DNA of 64,000 nucleotides from Opitutia bacterium (GTDB taxonomy: Bacteria; Verrucomicrobiota; Verrucomicrobiia; Opitutales; Seribacteraceae). The number at the start of each line of letters is the position of its first letter. Position 1 is the stretch's first letter. The translations under genes and the position numbers were made by a program. Of this stretch, positions 28,137 through 38,126 are shown in pieces. The DNA is taken from NCBI GenBank assembly GCA_002722545.1, contig PBMI01000045.1, positions 1-64,000 of the forward strand. Direction: 5' to 3'. The notes below the pieces were generated by a model. That model saw only the letters and a program-made list of their open reading frames with translations, was not told the origin of the DNA and ran no database searches.

Positions 28137-29612
28137 TTAGAAAAGAAATTTGTTTGTGATAGCCTCTAGCTCTAACGGGCTAGTAGGCTTTTTATTGCGC
28201 ATTGCTGTTGATTTCGTTAGCTTCTCAAGCTTCGCAGCTCTTGCAGCCAACTCGTCTTGGCGGTATTGGATTGCGCGTACTTTGCTTATCTCTTTAGCAG
28301 CCTCGGCCAGCTTCTTCTCGCTACCTTGTGTGAAATGAACACCCCAGAACTCAACACCGTCGTCAGTTGTGAATGACTCGATTGTTGTTGGGTTGCCCAG
28401 CAGTCGGTATGCGTCAGCTTGGAACTCAGCTTGCTTGCGTGGACTAACGCGTGTTCCTGTGTAGCCAGCCTTCTTAACCATCTGCGCCACTAGGAACTCG
28501 ATAGGGTCGAAGGTCATGTATGATGAGTAGACGCGAACTGGCGTGTCTAGCTCTACAAGGTCTAGCAACTTGCGGAACTCTGCTGCGTAGTGCTCTAGGT
28601 AGGCGTGTACGATACGTGTCTCACGTAGTAGCTTATCAACCTCTGTAACTTCGTCGTCGCGAACTGCGTTAGACATTGCAGCGATTGTTAGCTCCTCGCT
28701 TGTGTTATCCATTTTGTGTATTTGGTCGAGTACGTATTGCTTTCTACCCTCAAGGCGTTCGATTTTGTTTGAGAAGTCGATGGCCTTGCGCATGCACTTG
28801 GTAGCGAATGGTATGCTCTTTTCTGGCATATCACCGATGTGTTCAACCACAAGCCCGTAGTTTTTATCCGCAATGGCTTTACCACGTAGTTGCTTCATGA
28901 TTGCCCAAGCACCGTATTGAGCGCCTTGTGTCCACTCGTCAGGTGTTCTGTGTAGGCGGTCATCAATCCACTCCTCTTTGCTCACGTCCTCGTACACAAC
29001 CTTGCGTTCGCTATCCATCGCTTGTGCTACGTTGACCTTTTGCTTGCGTAGGTCGTGTTGCTGCATATCATGCACTAGCTCATTCTCTGCCAGCCATTCT
29101 GCGGCCTCATCGTCCTCCTCGTAGAAGCCAAGGTCTGCAAGGTCGTTAAGCTCTCCATCTTCTAAGAAGCCATCATCAAGGTCGTTGTTAACCTCGAACG
29201 TAGCCTCGATAGCACGTTGGAATGGATGAAGCTCGAACACGTAGTCGCCAAGCGTACTAAGCACTTGAGCATGTCCTTGATACTGTTTGAACAGCTCCTC
29301 AGCCCAATCAGCCACGCTGGTCACTGCGCTGCTCATCTTGCGTATTCTCTCGCTGTCTGCGTCCTTGATTGCCAGTGCCATTGACGTTGCGATAGTGTTG
29401 TCCGCTTGGCGCACCATCTTGTTTAACTCTGACTTGATAGCCCATGCGATACCACGTACCACATAGTTCGTACGGTGGCCGTATACTGTTGATAGCTCAT
29501 CTATTGCTAGCACTGCTTGTTTCGTTAGCTCTGAGGTTGACATGCTTAGCGCTGCTTGGCCGTTAGCTGTGAAACCTTTAGTGTCTGCGTTAGAGATAAG
29601 TACGTTTTTCAT
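28137..29612 (-). CDS. large phage hypothetical protein (promoter-proximal early gene)
   Basis: 491-aa ORF at start of the leftward block. Confidence 0.65.
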   Translation of the reverse strand: MKNVLISNADTKGFTANGQAALSMSTSELTKQAVLAIDELSTVYGHRTNYVVRGIAWAIKSELNKMVRQADNTIATSMALAIKDADSERIRKMSSAVTSVADWAEELFKQYQGHAQVLSTLGDYVFELHPFQRAIEATFEVNNDLDDGFLEDGELNDLADLGFYEEDDEAAEWLAENELVHDMQQHDLRKQKVNVAQAMDSERKVVYEDVSKEEWIDDRLHRTPDEWTQGAQYGAWAIMKQLRGKAIADKNYGLVVEHIGDMPEKSIPFATKCMRKAIDFSNKIERLEGRKQYVLDQIHKMDNTSEELTIAAMSNAVRDDEVTEVDKLLRETRIVHAYLEHYAAEFRKLLDLVELDTPVRVYSSYMTFDPIEFLVAQMVKKAGYTGTRVSPRKQAEFQADAYRLLGNPTTIESFTTDDGVEFWGVHFTQGSEKKLAEAAKEISKVRAIQYRQDELAARAAKLEKLTKSTAMRNKKPTSPLELEAITNKFLF

Positions 29613-29854
29613 AATGTTTACCTTTTATGTTGTTGGGACTCCTAAGTAGGTTCAATGTCCCGATTTATGAATGACTCGAATCAAACTCGATCCGAACCGA
29701 CCGCGCCTTCTGAGAGAAAGCACATACATATGAACAACCAACCACAGACACAGAAAACGCGGCCTTCGACCTAGGACAAAAAACAAACAAGGGGGGAGGG
29801 GCTTCACAGGGGGATTTGCCCATATTTTTTTCTAATTTTTTTGCTGTAAAACTT

Positions 29855-29893
29855 AACAGTGTTACTATTAGGAAAAATAACAGTGAGGCTAAT
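29855..29893 (+). promoter_or_regulatory. paired operator motifs upstream of rightward block
   Basis: aacagtgttactatt (29855-29869) and aacagtgaggctaat (29879-29893). Confidence 0.6.
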
Positions 29894-29897
29894 AATA

Positions 29898-30221
29898 ATG
29901 AAAACAAATGCCCTTGTTGAATCGTTGCGTAACACCGCCGTAGAGCTTATGAACACTGCCAGTGAACTTGAGACCAAGTACGTGGTTACGCCACGAAGCA
30001 ACCCCCAAGAATTTAAACTCGTTATCCCGCTAGGCATGTTCGCTGGGACGGCGATTGACACGCTTAACTTGAAACATGCGCCTAACGTAGCGTACGTCGG
30101 CGAGTGCCGTATGGGTGGCGTTGACTACAGCTCAGTGCGTATCCTCGTACGTGAACCTTTCGATATTGATATTGCTCAGTGGGAACTTGTTGGTGACAAC
30201 ACGTTAGTTTGGAGTGAGTAA
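29898..30221 (+). CDS. phage hypothetical protein
   Basis: ORF; ATG at 29898 (MKTNALVESL). Confidence 0.55.
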   Translation: MKTNALVESLRNTAVELMNTASELETKYVVTPRSNPQEFKLVIPLGMFAGTAIDTLNLKHAPNVAYVGECRMGGVDYSSVRILVREPFDIDIAQWELVGDNTLVWSE

Positions 30222-30728
30222 ATGTCGGGGGAATATTCACTATCAACGCTTAGCGGGAGTTATGCGTCGCTTGGCATTGCCCGCCTAACAGCACAAGAAG
30301 AAACCTACGTTCAACGCCGCACTCAGGGGATCAATCCTTCTGCGGCGGCTCGTGCGGCTGGCTATAAGTACCCAGCAAGGGCGGTGGCTGAGCTATCTGA
30401 ACGTGAGGACATAAACCTAGCAATCTCTTACATGCGCGAAATGCAAAGGCAAGTTGCAGTCCAAGCGGGGGCTATTGAGTTCACCAAGGACGACGCAACA
30501 GCCCTATATCTTGAGGCGCATGCCAAGTCAGCGACAGCGATGGAAGAAATACGTGCGGTGGATTCGCTCGTTAAGCTGCATGGCCTAGCAACACCTGAAA
30601 AAGTCGAAGTTAACATCACTAACCGTAGCCAGATGGAAACTATGGACGATGAGCAACTACTCAAAATGGCTGGACAAGATATTCAATTGTCGCCTGATGA
30701 GTATAAGGTGGCGCACGATGAGGACTGA
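30222..30728 (+). CDS. terminase small subunit-like protein
   Basis: LTAQEETYVQRRTQGINPSAAARAAGYKYPARAVAELSEREDINLAI; directly upstream of large terminase. Confidence 0.75.
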   Translation: MSGEYSLSTLSGSYASLGIARLTAQEETYVQRRTQGINPSAAARAAGYKYPARAVAELSEREDINLAISYMREMQRQVAVQAGAIEFTKDDATALYLEAHAKSATAMEEIRAVDSLVKLHGLATPEKVEVNITNRSQMETMDDEQLLKMAGQDIQLSPDEYKVAHDED

Positions 30729-32442
30729 GCATTGCCATGAATGTTTACGCACTGTTCCTCACTTTGAAATGTATGACCAAAAACACTGCCTAAGTTGCGC
30801 AAAGCAGCTGGGAACGTTTGTGAGGCCATCTAACAAAGAGTCAGTGCAACGAATCGAACATGAGTTCAAACGCGTCAGAGAGGAAGAAATAGAGGCGTTT
30901 AACGTAGAGCTTGAGGCTAGGAAAGAGCTTGCTGAACGTGAGCTGGTTCGTCGTCGTCTTTTACCCTTCATTAAGCGGCATAATGACGCTTACATGCCCG
31001 GCTGGGTTCATGCCGATATTTGTATGCGGCTTGAGAAATTCGCGCAGGACATTGAGAACGGCCTATCGCCACGGCTGATGATTACGATGCCACCGCGACA
31101 CGGTAAGTCGGAAATAGGCTCTAAAACATTCCCTAGCTGGTACTTAGGCCGTAACCCTACGCATGAGGTTATCACCTGTTCGTACTCGGGCGACTTAGCA
31201 GAGGACTTTAGCCGTAAGTGTCGTGACCTACTGGACACCGACAAGTTCAAGGCAGCATTCAAAACACGTCTATCGCCAGACACCAAGAGCGTTAAAAAGT
31301 GGATGACTACAGAAGGTGGTGGCTTCACTGCGGCGGGTGTAGGTGGTCCGATAACGGGTCGTGGTGCGCACTTAGGTATCATTGACGATCCCGTAAAAAA
31401 CCGTGAAGAAGCTGAGTCGGAAGTTACCCGCCAAAAGGTAAAAGATTGGTACTCATCGGCATTCTACACGCGTCTTGCACCAGGGGGTGGTGTGCTGATA
31501 ATTCAGACTCGCTGGCACGATGATGACCTTGCGGGTTGGCTGTTAAACGTATTTGAGGAAGCGAAAAAAGAGGCTGAGGAGAAGGGCGAACCTATCCCAG
31601 AGGACGTAGACCAATGGGATTTGGTTGAGTACCCAGCTATCGCGACACAGGACGAAAAGTACCGTAAGAAGGGCGAGGCGCTACACGAGGAACGCTATCC
31701 GTTACCCGCGCTACGTCGTATAAAACGTGCCATGATACCGCGAGATTGGGAGGCGCTTTACCAGCAAAGGCCAGTGTCTGAGGACGGTGACTTCTTCACG
31801 CGTGATATGTTCCGCTACTACAAGATTGGCGAGCTACCACCGTTGGAGGACATGCGTCTGTATGCAGCGGCTGATTTGGCTATCTCTACAAAGCAAACGG
31901 CTGACTACAGTGTGTTTGTGGTAGTCGGTATCGACCGTAAGCAGAATATTTGGATTGTTGACCTGATACGTGGCCGATGGAACTCGTTGGGTATCATTGA
32001 CCGTATGTTTGAGATTCAGACGAAGTATAACCCTGAGCTGTTTGGTATCGAGACAGGCCAGATTGAGCTAACGCTAGAGCCGTTCATTCAAAAGGCCGAG
32101 CAGGAACGTGGTATCTCACTTCGCTACGAGAAGCTTAGAACACGCGGCGCAGACAAAGGTACACGTGCTAGGCCGATACAGGGTCGTATGGAACAGGGCA
32201 AGGTTATTTTCCCTACCATAGAGTCGACACCGTGGATGAGTTCGCTACAGAACGAGCTACTTAAGTTCCCGTTAGGCGCTAATGATGACCAAGTGGATGC
32301 GTTGGCTTGGATTGGTCAAATGCTCATGCTATTTGGTATTCGTAACGAGAAGAAGCCCAAGCCTAAAAAGTCGTTTAAGGACAAATTGCGTAAGTTTGGC
32401 GGCGGCACTAGAGGCCGTCATAAAAGCGGTATGGCTGCTTAG
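30718..32442 (+). CDS. terminase large subunit with N-terminal zinc-finger-like segment
   Basis: MITMPPRHGKSEIGSKTF (Walker A), GRGAHLGIIDDPVKN, AAADLAIS, DDQVDALAW; N-terminal CHEC...CLSC; ATG at 30718. Confidence 0.9.
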   Translation: MRTEHCHECLRTVPHFEMYDQKHCLSCAKQLGTFVRPSNKESVQRIEHEFKRVREEEIEAFNVELEARKELAERELVRRRLLPFIKRHNDAYMPGWVHADICMRLEKFAQDIENGLSPRLMITMPPRHGKSEIGSKTFPSWYLGRNPTHEVITCSYSGDLAEDFSRKCRDLLDTDKFKAAFKTRLSPDTKSVKKWMTTEGGGFTAAGVGGPITGRGAHLGIIDDPVKNREEAESEVTRQKVKDWYSSAFYTRLAPGGGVLIIQTRWHDDDLAGWLLNVFEEAKKEAEEKGEPIPEDVDQWDLVEYPAIATQDEKYRKKGEALHEERYPLPALRRIKRAMIPRDWEALYQQRPVSEDGDFFTRDMFRYYKIGELPPLEDMRLYAAADLAISTKQTADYSVFVVVGIDRKQNIWIVDLIRGRWNSLGIIDRMFEIQTKYNPELFGIETGQIELTLEPFIQKAEQERGISLRYEKLRTRGADKGTRARPIQGRMEQGKVIFPTIESTPWMSSLQNELLKFPLGANDDQVDALAWIGQMLMLFGIRNEKKPKPKKSFKDKLRKFGGGTRGRHKSGMAA

Positions 32443-32448
32443 CGTTTA

Positions 32449-32497
32449 TTGAGAATTAACAGTGCTACTGTTATTATTGGCTAACAGTAAATAATAA
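32449..32497 (+). promoter_or_regulatory. promoter with paired operators
   Basis: TTGAGA (32449-32454)-17-TATTAT (32472-32477); operators aacagtgctactgtt (32458-32472) and aacagtaaataataa (32483-32497), 25 bp apart. Confidence 0.75.
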
Positions 32498-32519
32498 TAA
32501 CAACAACAGGTCGTGAAAC

Positions 32520-32741
32520 TTGGACGCTGAAACTATAAAACAGATAATCGCGTTAGGCTCGCTTTTTGTGGCCGTGATTGGCTTGTGGCATAAGCTAGTC
32601 ATACTACCCATCAAAGAGGAGCTGAAACTCAACGCGACAAGTATCCGCACACTCGAAATTGACAGTGCGAAGCTGGATACAACGCTCACAGCGCTTACTA
32701 ACGCAATTGACCGACTAACCGATAGGTTGGACCGTGAATGA
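32520..32741 (+). CDS. small membrane protein (holin-like topology possible)
   Basis: TTG start; one TM then coiled coil. Confidence 0.5.
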   Translation: MDAETIKQIIALGSLFVAVIGLWHKLVILPIKEELKLNATSIRTLEIDSAKLDTTLTALTNAIDRLTDRLDRE

Positions 32742-34867
32742 GTAGAAATAAGAAAAGAGACCCGAGGGTTGTTGCTCGTGATAATCAGACCCGATTTGAG
32801 GAAGCGAACAACACCAAGCATAAGGACTTTATCAAACGCGCTGTGCGTAACAACAACTTTTACGCAGGTGATCAGTGGAACAAAGAGGATAAAGCCCGCC
32901 TAGACCGTGAAGGCCGACCAGCCTTGACGCTTAATATGATCTTATCAACGGTGAACGCCATCATAGGTGAGCAGCTTGAGCGTAAGGTTGAAGTTGTCTA
33001 CCGACCGCGTGACTACGGCGATGAGGGCACTGCGTTCGCGCTTAATGCCATCACCCGCAGTATTCTTGCGGTAACGCACTTCGACGATACCGAAGAAGAT
33101 GTGTTTGCTGATGGCCTAATCACAGGCCGTGGGTACTATGACGTTCGCATGAGTTTCGAGAAGAACCTGCAAGGTGAGGTTGTTATCACGTCTGAGGACC
33201 CTATTGACGTTATCCCTGATAGTGAGGCTAAAAGCGCAGACCCGTCTACATGGAACGAGGTGTTTATCTCACGTTGGCTAACGCTTGACGAGATTGGTGC
33301 TTCATATGGCTGGGAGAAGGTCGAGGGCTTAGAGCGCCTAGTTGATACTAGCAGCTATAACACGGACGATAACTTCGAATACTTTGAAGGCACGTTTGGT
33401 GGCACAAGCCGCACGACAACGATGGACGAGAAGGACAGCCGTCAGCTAAGACGTGTTCGCGTTATTGAGCGCCAGCACTTTGAGGTAGATGAGCAGTACC
33501 ACTTTGTCGATATGACTACGGGTAACATGCGACCTGTACCGTTTGGCACTGATAAAGAAGAAATGGAGGCGTTCGCAGAGCAGTATGGCCTTGAGCTAAT
33601 TAAGCGTAAAGGTCGCCGAGTGCGAATGACTGTTACAGCGGATGACATTCTGCTGCATGATGATTGGTCTATCTACCGCTCATTTACTATCGTGCCTTTC
33701 TTCCCGTACTTCCGCCGAGGTAATCCGTTTGGCCCTGTAGATAATCTAATCGACCCACAGAACCTACTGAACAAGACCAGCTCGCAAGAGTTGCACATTG
33801 TTAACACGACGGCTAACAGTGGCTGGGTGGTGCAGGAGGACTCACTGGTCGATATGGACGCTGAGGACTTAGAGGAACGCGGTGCTGAAACTGGCCTAGT
33901 GCTACAGTACAAACGTGGGTATGAGAAGCCGGATAAGATTCAGCCGAACCAGATACCAACGGGCATCGACCGTATCTCACAGAAGGCCGCTGCAACTATC
34001 CGTGAGATATCATCGGTTAATGCGTCAATGCTTGGTACGGCTCGTGCTGACCAGTCAGGCCGTGCGCAGGAGGCCGCTGTAAGTCGTGGTCAGATTCAGG
34101 TGTCGGTAATCGTGAGTAACCTTAAACGTGCCCGCCGTATGGTTGGCCGTAAGGTGCTTGAGCTGGTTCAAGACTTCTACAGTGAGACTCGCTACTTTAA
34201 AGTGACGGGTAGCAGTATCCTTCAGGGCGAGGAGCGCACGGAGGAGGTCGGCATTAATGTGCCAGATGAGGACGGGAACATAATCAATGATGTGACCATT
34301 GGCGATTATGACGTTGAGGTAAGCTTTAGACCTTCGGGCGGTACAATGGCCGACCAAGAGTTTGAGGAAGCGTTGCGCTTGCGTGAAATGGGCGTTGCTA
34401 TCCCAGACCATGTTATTGTCCAGCACTCGAACCTTACTAAACGTGGTGAAATTGCCGAGTTCCTTAAAGAAAGCCAGGGCTTCGGTGAGCCGAGCGAAGA
34501 ACAAGCAGCGCTTGAACAGATGCAGATACAGCACCAAATCAACATGCTGCGTAAAGAGCTTGAAAAAGTTGATGCAGATATTGATGTGGCACTGGCGACG
34601 GCTAAAGAGAAAATGGCTAAGACTGACTCGCTAAGTGGCTTCAACCAAGCGCAAATGGAGCTACGACGACTCGAACAAGAACGTGTGGCCAAAGAGCAGG
34701 AGCTATCACTTCGCATTGCTCTGGCGGCTAGAGGCCATCAGAATCAGAATGCTATGAACGATAAGCGTATTTCTAGCCAAATCGCTATGAAATCTATGGA
34801 TATGGCGTATAATGCGTCGAATAAAGATAACAGTAACACTAATAAAAATAATAACAGAGGTGACTAA
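32738..34867 (+). CDS. portal protein (P22-like)
   Basis: NNNFYAGDQWNKEDKARLDREGRPALTLNMILSTVNAIIGEQLERK... Confidence 0.85.
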   Translation: MSRNKKRDPRVVARDNQTRFEEANNTKHKDFIKRAVRNNNFYAGDQWNKEDKARLDREGRPALTLNMILSTVNAIIGEQLERKVEVVYRPRDYGDEGTAFALNAITRSILAVTHFDDTEEDVFADGLITGRGYYDVRMSFEKNLQGEVVITSEDPIDVIPDSEAKSADPSTWNEVFISRWLTLDEIGASYGWEKVEGLERLVDTSSYNTDDNFEYFEGTFGGTSRTTTMDEKDSRQLRRVRVIERQHFEVDEQYHFVDMTTGNMRPVPFGTDKEEMEAFAEQYGLELIKRKGRRVRMTVTADDILLHDDWSIYRSFTIVPFFPYFRRGNPFGPVDNLIDPQNLLNKTSSQELHIVNTTANSGWVVQEDSLVDMDAEDLEERGAETGLVLQYKRGYEKPDKIQPNQIPTGIDRISQKAAATIREISSVNASMLGTARADQSGRAQEAAVSRGQIQVSVIVSNLKRARRMVGRKVLELVQDFYSETRYFKVTGSSILQGEERTEEVGINVPDEDGNIINDVTIGDYDVEVSFRPSGGTMADQEFEEALRLREMGVAIPDHVIVQHSNLTKRGEIAEFLKESQGFGEPSEEQAALEQMQIQHQINMLRKELEKVDADIDVALATAKEKMAKTDSLSGFNQAQMELRRLEQERVAKEQELSLRIALAARGHQNQNAMNDKRISSQIAMKSMDMAYNASNKDNSNTNKNNNRGD
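34829..34843. promoter_or_regulatory. operator motif inside portal C-terminal codons
   Basis: aacagtaacactaat. Confidence 0.55.
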
Positions 34868-34869
34868 TA

Positions 34870-35916
34870 ATGGCTGCAAACCGTAACCTTGATGGACTTA
34901 ACGCAACATCGGCAATTCTTGATGATTACACGCCACCTACGCCAGAGGAGCGTGGCGACTTCGTTGAGGACGATGAAGCCCCTGCGGACGACGTTGTTGA
35001 TGAGCTTGAGGACGATGACGAAGAATCAAGCGAGCTTGAAGAAGAATCGGATGAAGATGAAGAAGAATCGGACGGAGATGAAGATGAGTCTGAGTCTGAG
35101 TCAGAGGGCGAGGGTGATGTGGATGGTGCTGAAGGCGAGGAGGAAGAGCCTGCTGAAAAGCCTTCTAAGGGCGCTAAAGGCCGACGTGTACCACTCGAAC
35201 GACTAAACAAGGAGATTGAGAAACGCCGCAATCTTGAGTCTGTAGTACAAAGCCTCCGTACAGAGATCGACGCGTTGAAGGGCGCTGGTAGCCAAGAATC
35301 GCAAGGCGAACAGCAAGCTGATCCTGTTGGTTTCACCCGCGAGGAGTTTGAGGGTATGCAGGAGGCTATGCTTGACGGCGAGACTGATAAGGCTTTCGAG
35401 TTATTCGGCAAAATGATGGCTAGCCAAACTCAAGCGATACAGGCCAAAGCTGAGCAAGAAGTATCAGAACGCGTACGAAATGAGCTTAACCAAGACCGTG
35501 CAATGTCTGAGTTGCAACAAACGGCGCAGGCGTTAGCTGAAAAGTACCCAGAGCTTGATAGCGCTGGTGACGAGGCGGACGAAGGTCTGATTGAAGAAGT
35601 GGTGGAAATGCGTGACCTGTACGTTGATCGTGGTCTATCGCCAGCCGAAGCGCTTAAGAAGTCAGTTCGCTTAGTTGCCCTTGAAAATGATTTAGTTGAC
35701 CGTACAGCTAAACCTAAAGCAGATATGGCTAAGCCTACGAAGAAAACTAACACTAAGGCCAAGCTAGCTGCGGCCAAGAAAGAGCGTGGCAAGCTGTCGG
35801 GCACAGGTGGTGGCAATAGTCGCCCTGATATTGATATTTCACGCATGTCAGACGACGAGTTTGCAGGTCTTAGTGCTGAAGCTAAAGCTCGTGCAAGAGG
35901 AGACTACGTAGAGTGA
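34870..35916 (+). CDS. scaffolding-like protein (acidic N-terminus)
   Basis: Acidic low-complexity N-terminus, coiled coil, position between portal and capsid. Confidence 0.7.
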   Translation: MAANRNLDGLNATSAILDDYTPPTPEERGDFVEDDEAPADDVVDELEDDDEESSELEEESDEDEEESDGDEDESESESEGEGDVDGAEGEEEEPAEKPSKGAKGRRVPLERLNKEIEKRRNLESVVQSLRTEIDALKGAGSQESQGEQQADPVGFTREEFEGMQEAMLDGETDKAFELFGKMMASQTQAIQAKAEQEVSERVRNELNQDRAMSELQQTAQALAEKYPELDSAGDEADEGLIEEVVEMRDLYVDRGLSPAEALKKSVRLVALENDLVDRTAKPKADMAKPTKKTNTKAKLAAAKKERGKLSGTGGGNSRPDIDISRMSDDEFAGLSAEAKARARGDYVE

Positions 35917-36113
35917 TGGTCGAGCCAAACGAGACCCTGTGGCTGACCTACATTTGGATCTTTATAGCGGCACCACTGATTGTCCGCTATTTAGACCCAT
36001 CGGTCGATAGTTACCCTAAGCGAGTCATCATAGGCTCAATACTCTCGGGGTGCATGATTGCCGTGGTGTTCATTCTAGCTCTGGTAGTGTCCGTCATTGG
36101 ACTTGTGGCCTAG
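35916..36113 (+). CDS. small two-TM membrane protein
   Basis: Hydrophobic segments IWIFIAAPLIV and VIIGSILSGCMIAVVFILALVVSVIGLVA. Confidence 0.55.
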   Translation: MVEPNETLWLTYIWIFIAAPLIVRYLDPSVDSYPKRVIIGSILSGCMIAVVFILALVVSVIGLVA

Positions 36114-36118
36114 CAGCA

Positions 36119-36148
36119 AAAAGCCGACTTAATCGTCGGCTTTTTTGT
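36119..36148 (+). terminator. rho-independent terminator
   Basis: aaaaagccgac-ttaatc-gtcggctttttt. Confidence 0.8.
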
Positions 36149-36272
36149 CCCTCTCAGAACGCTTTTTCCTTGCTTGTCGTTTAGCCCTAGATTGCTCTAG
36201 GGTGTTAAAGCTTTTAGCAAGTGCGTCTATGTCGGAAGGTATTGTTTTCCCTTTTCCCTGCGGCACTGTCAT
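36129..36272 (-). CDS. small basic protein on the opposite strand within the late block
   Basis: MTVPQGKGKTIPSDIDALAKSFNTLEQSRAKRQARKKRSERDKKADD; AAGGGGG RBS upstream of ATG at 36272. Confidence 0.5.
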   Translation of the reverse strand: MTVPQGKGKTIPSDIDALAKSFNTLEQSRAKRQARKKRSERDKKADD

Positions 36273-36345
36273 TACCCCCTTGTAATTTAATGATGCTCCC
36301 CCGCAACTATGGTAGCAGACGCGAGCTTTAATCACAGTTCGTTTT

Positions 36346-36395
36346 AACAGTGTTACTGTTTACATTATATATTAGTAATTGCTATAATTACTGTT
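36346..36395 (+). promoter_or_regulatory. capsid-gene promoter with operators
   Basis: aacagtgttactgtt (36346-36360) overlapping TTTACA (36359-36364), 18 bp spacer with attagtaattgctat (36371-36385), TATAAT (36383-36388). Confidence 0.8.
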
Positions 36396-36569
36396 ATCCA
36401 AGGTGATACCTTGTCAATCAATCCTGCCCCACAGCTCAGTTATGCCGTGCATTCATTTCGATAGACCCACGTTACGGGACGACTCAAAACATTTGGATTT
36501 AATAAGTCCACTGTTAGTCGTTTCGCGACAAAGCCAACGGCTCAGGGACTAACGAAGGGTATGCTTTAA

Positions 36570-37709
36570 ATGGCAAAGACTAATTTCTCAGCGTTAGACG
36601 ACGACGCTAAAAAAGTATGGTCACGTGATACGTGGCATCAGGCACGTGAAAAAATGTTCGTGTCGAAGTTCATGGGTTCAGGCCAGAACGCAATGATTCA
36701 ACGCATTACCGAGCTAACTAAGTCAGAGCGCGGTACAGAAGCGATTGTGACATTAGTACCAGATATGCACGGTGACGGTATCGTTGGTGACAACGAATTA
36801 ACCGGAAACGAGGCAACGCTAACAGCTCACCAAGATAAGGTTGAGGTTGACCAACTTCGTAACGCGGTTAAAAACACCGGTAAATTAAACGACCAAAAAA
36901 CGGTTGTTAACTTCCGTGAACAAGCTCGTGACCAGCTAGCTTACTGGCTATCAGACCGTATGGACCAAATGACGTTCCTACAATTAGCGGGCTTAGACTT
37001 CGCGCAAACTAACGATGGCCGAGTACGTCCTGGTCAGGGTGCGAATGACGACAACCTTTCAGACTTAGCGTTCAACACGGCAGGTGGTTTAGCACCAACT
37101 TCTGAGCGCCACCTAATGTGTCTTAAGGGCGGCAAGGTAGTTGATGCAGATACTACTGCAATCACTGCTGACGACAAGCTGGGCTATGACCACATCGTAC
37201 GTTTACAAGCGATTGCTAAGACTCGCTATATTCGTGGTATCCGTGGTAACGGCGGTTCAGAGGTGTACCACTTATTCTTACACCCAATGGCATTAGCGAC
37301 GTTGAAGCTAGACCCAGACTTCAAAGAGAACGCACGTCATGCAGGTGTTCGCGGTGATAGCAATACGCTATTTGCGGGTGGTGAGTCTTACATTGTTGAC
37401 GGCCTACACATCCACGAGTTCCGCCATGTACCAACTACTTTAGGTGCAGATAGTGGCTCTAAATGGGGTGTTGACGGTACTGTTGACGGCTGTATGGGTC
37501 TGTTATGTGGTGCTCAGGCGCTAGGTTTCATTGACCTAGATACTGCGTCTTGGGATGAGCGTGATCACTTCGACTACGGTAACAACTACGGTATTGCTTA
37601 CGGCAAAATCTTCGGTATGAAGAAAATGCAGTTCAAGGACGCTAAGAAATCAGCGGACCGCAATGTTAAGCAAGACTACGGTGTTTTACGTATCGACTTC
37701 GCTATCTAA
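36570..37709 (+). CDS. major capsid protein (N4-gp56-like)
   Basis: KVWSRDTWHQAREKMFVSKFMGSGQNAMIQRITELTKSERGTEAIVTLVPDMHGDGIVGDNELTGNE. Confidence 0.85.
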   Translation: MAKTNFSALDDDAKKVWSRDTWHQAREKMFVSKFMGSGQNAMIQRITELTKSERGTEAIVTLVPDMHGDGIVGDNELTGNEATLTAHQDKVEVDQLRNAVKNTGKLNDQKTVVNFREQARDQLAYWLSDRMDQMTFLQLAGLDFAQTNDGRVRPGQGANDDNLSDLAFNTAGGLAPTSERHLMCLKGGKVVDADTTAITADDKLGYDHIVRLQAIAKTRYIRGIRGNGGSEVYHLFLHPMALATLKLDPDFKENARHAGVRGDSNTLFAGGESYIVDGLHIHEFRHVPTTLGADSGSKWGVDGTVDGCMGLLCGAQALGFIDLDTASWDERDHFDYGNNYGIAYGKIFGMKKMQFKDAKKSADRNVKQDYGVLRIDFAI

Positions 37710-37763
37710 GTTGGGTTAAGGGAGTGAGTCGACCACTCCCTTACATATGCAAGAGAATTACAA

Positions 37764-38111
37764 ATGAAAGTTAAAAATTTTACACGCCAAACAATCCGAG
37801 TAACAGCCCCGATTGGCGGCCACGTGCTACTTGTTAAATCGGGTCAAACTCGTGATGTTCCAGCGCACCTTGAAGATGCAGCTATCCGTGCTGGCTTAGT
37901 TCCGTTGGAAGATATTGAGCTGCAAGCAGAGCGCGAGGCAGCGATTCTAGCGGAAGAAAAAGCCAAAGCTGAGGCAAAGGCCAAAGAAGAAGCGAAAGCG
38001 GCTGAGGAGCAAGCAGCGGCGCTAGAAGAAGCGGCTCGCAAGGCAAAAGCAAGTGAAGCTGCAAAGAAAGCGGCTGCGACACGCGCGGCAAACAAAGCGG
38101 CTGGTAAGTAA
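37764..38111 (+). CDS. phage hypothetical, Ala/Lys/Glu-rich C-terminus
   Basis: ORF following capsid gene. Confidence 0.55.
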   Translation: MKVKNFTRQTIRVTAPIGGHVLLVKSGQTRDVPAHLEDAAIRAGLVPLEDIELQAEREAAILAEEKAKAEAKAKEEAKAAEEQAAALEEAARKAKASEAAKKAAATRAANKAAGK

Positions 38112-38126
38112 TAGAGGCATATTGTC

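Noticed and set aside
34926-35411. 161-aa Ser-rich minus-strand ORF opposite the scaffold gene
   Set aside because: Antisense shadow of an acidic Glu/Asp-rich coding sequence
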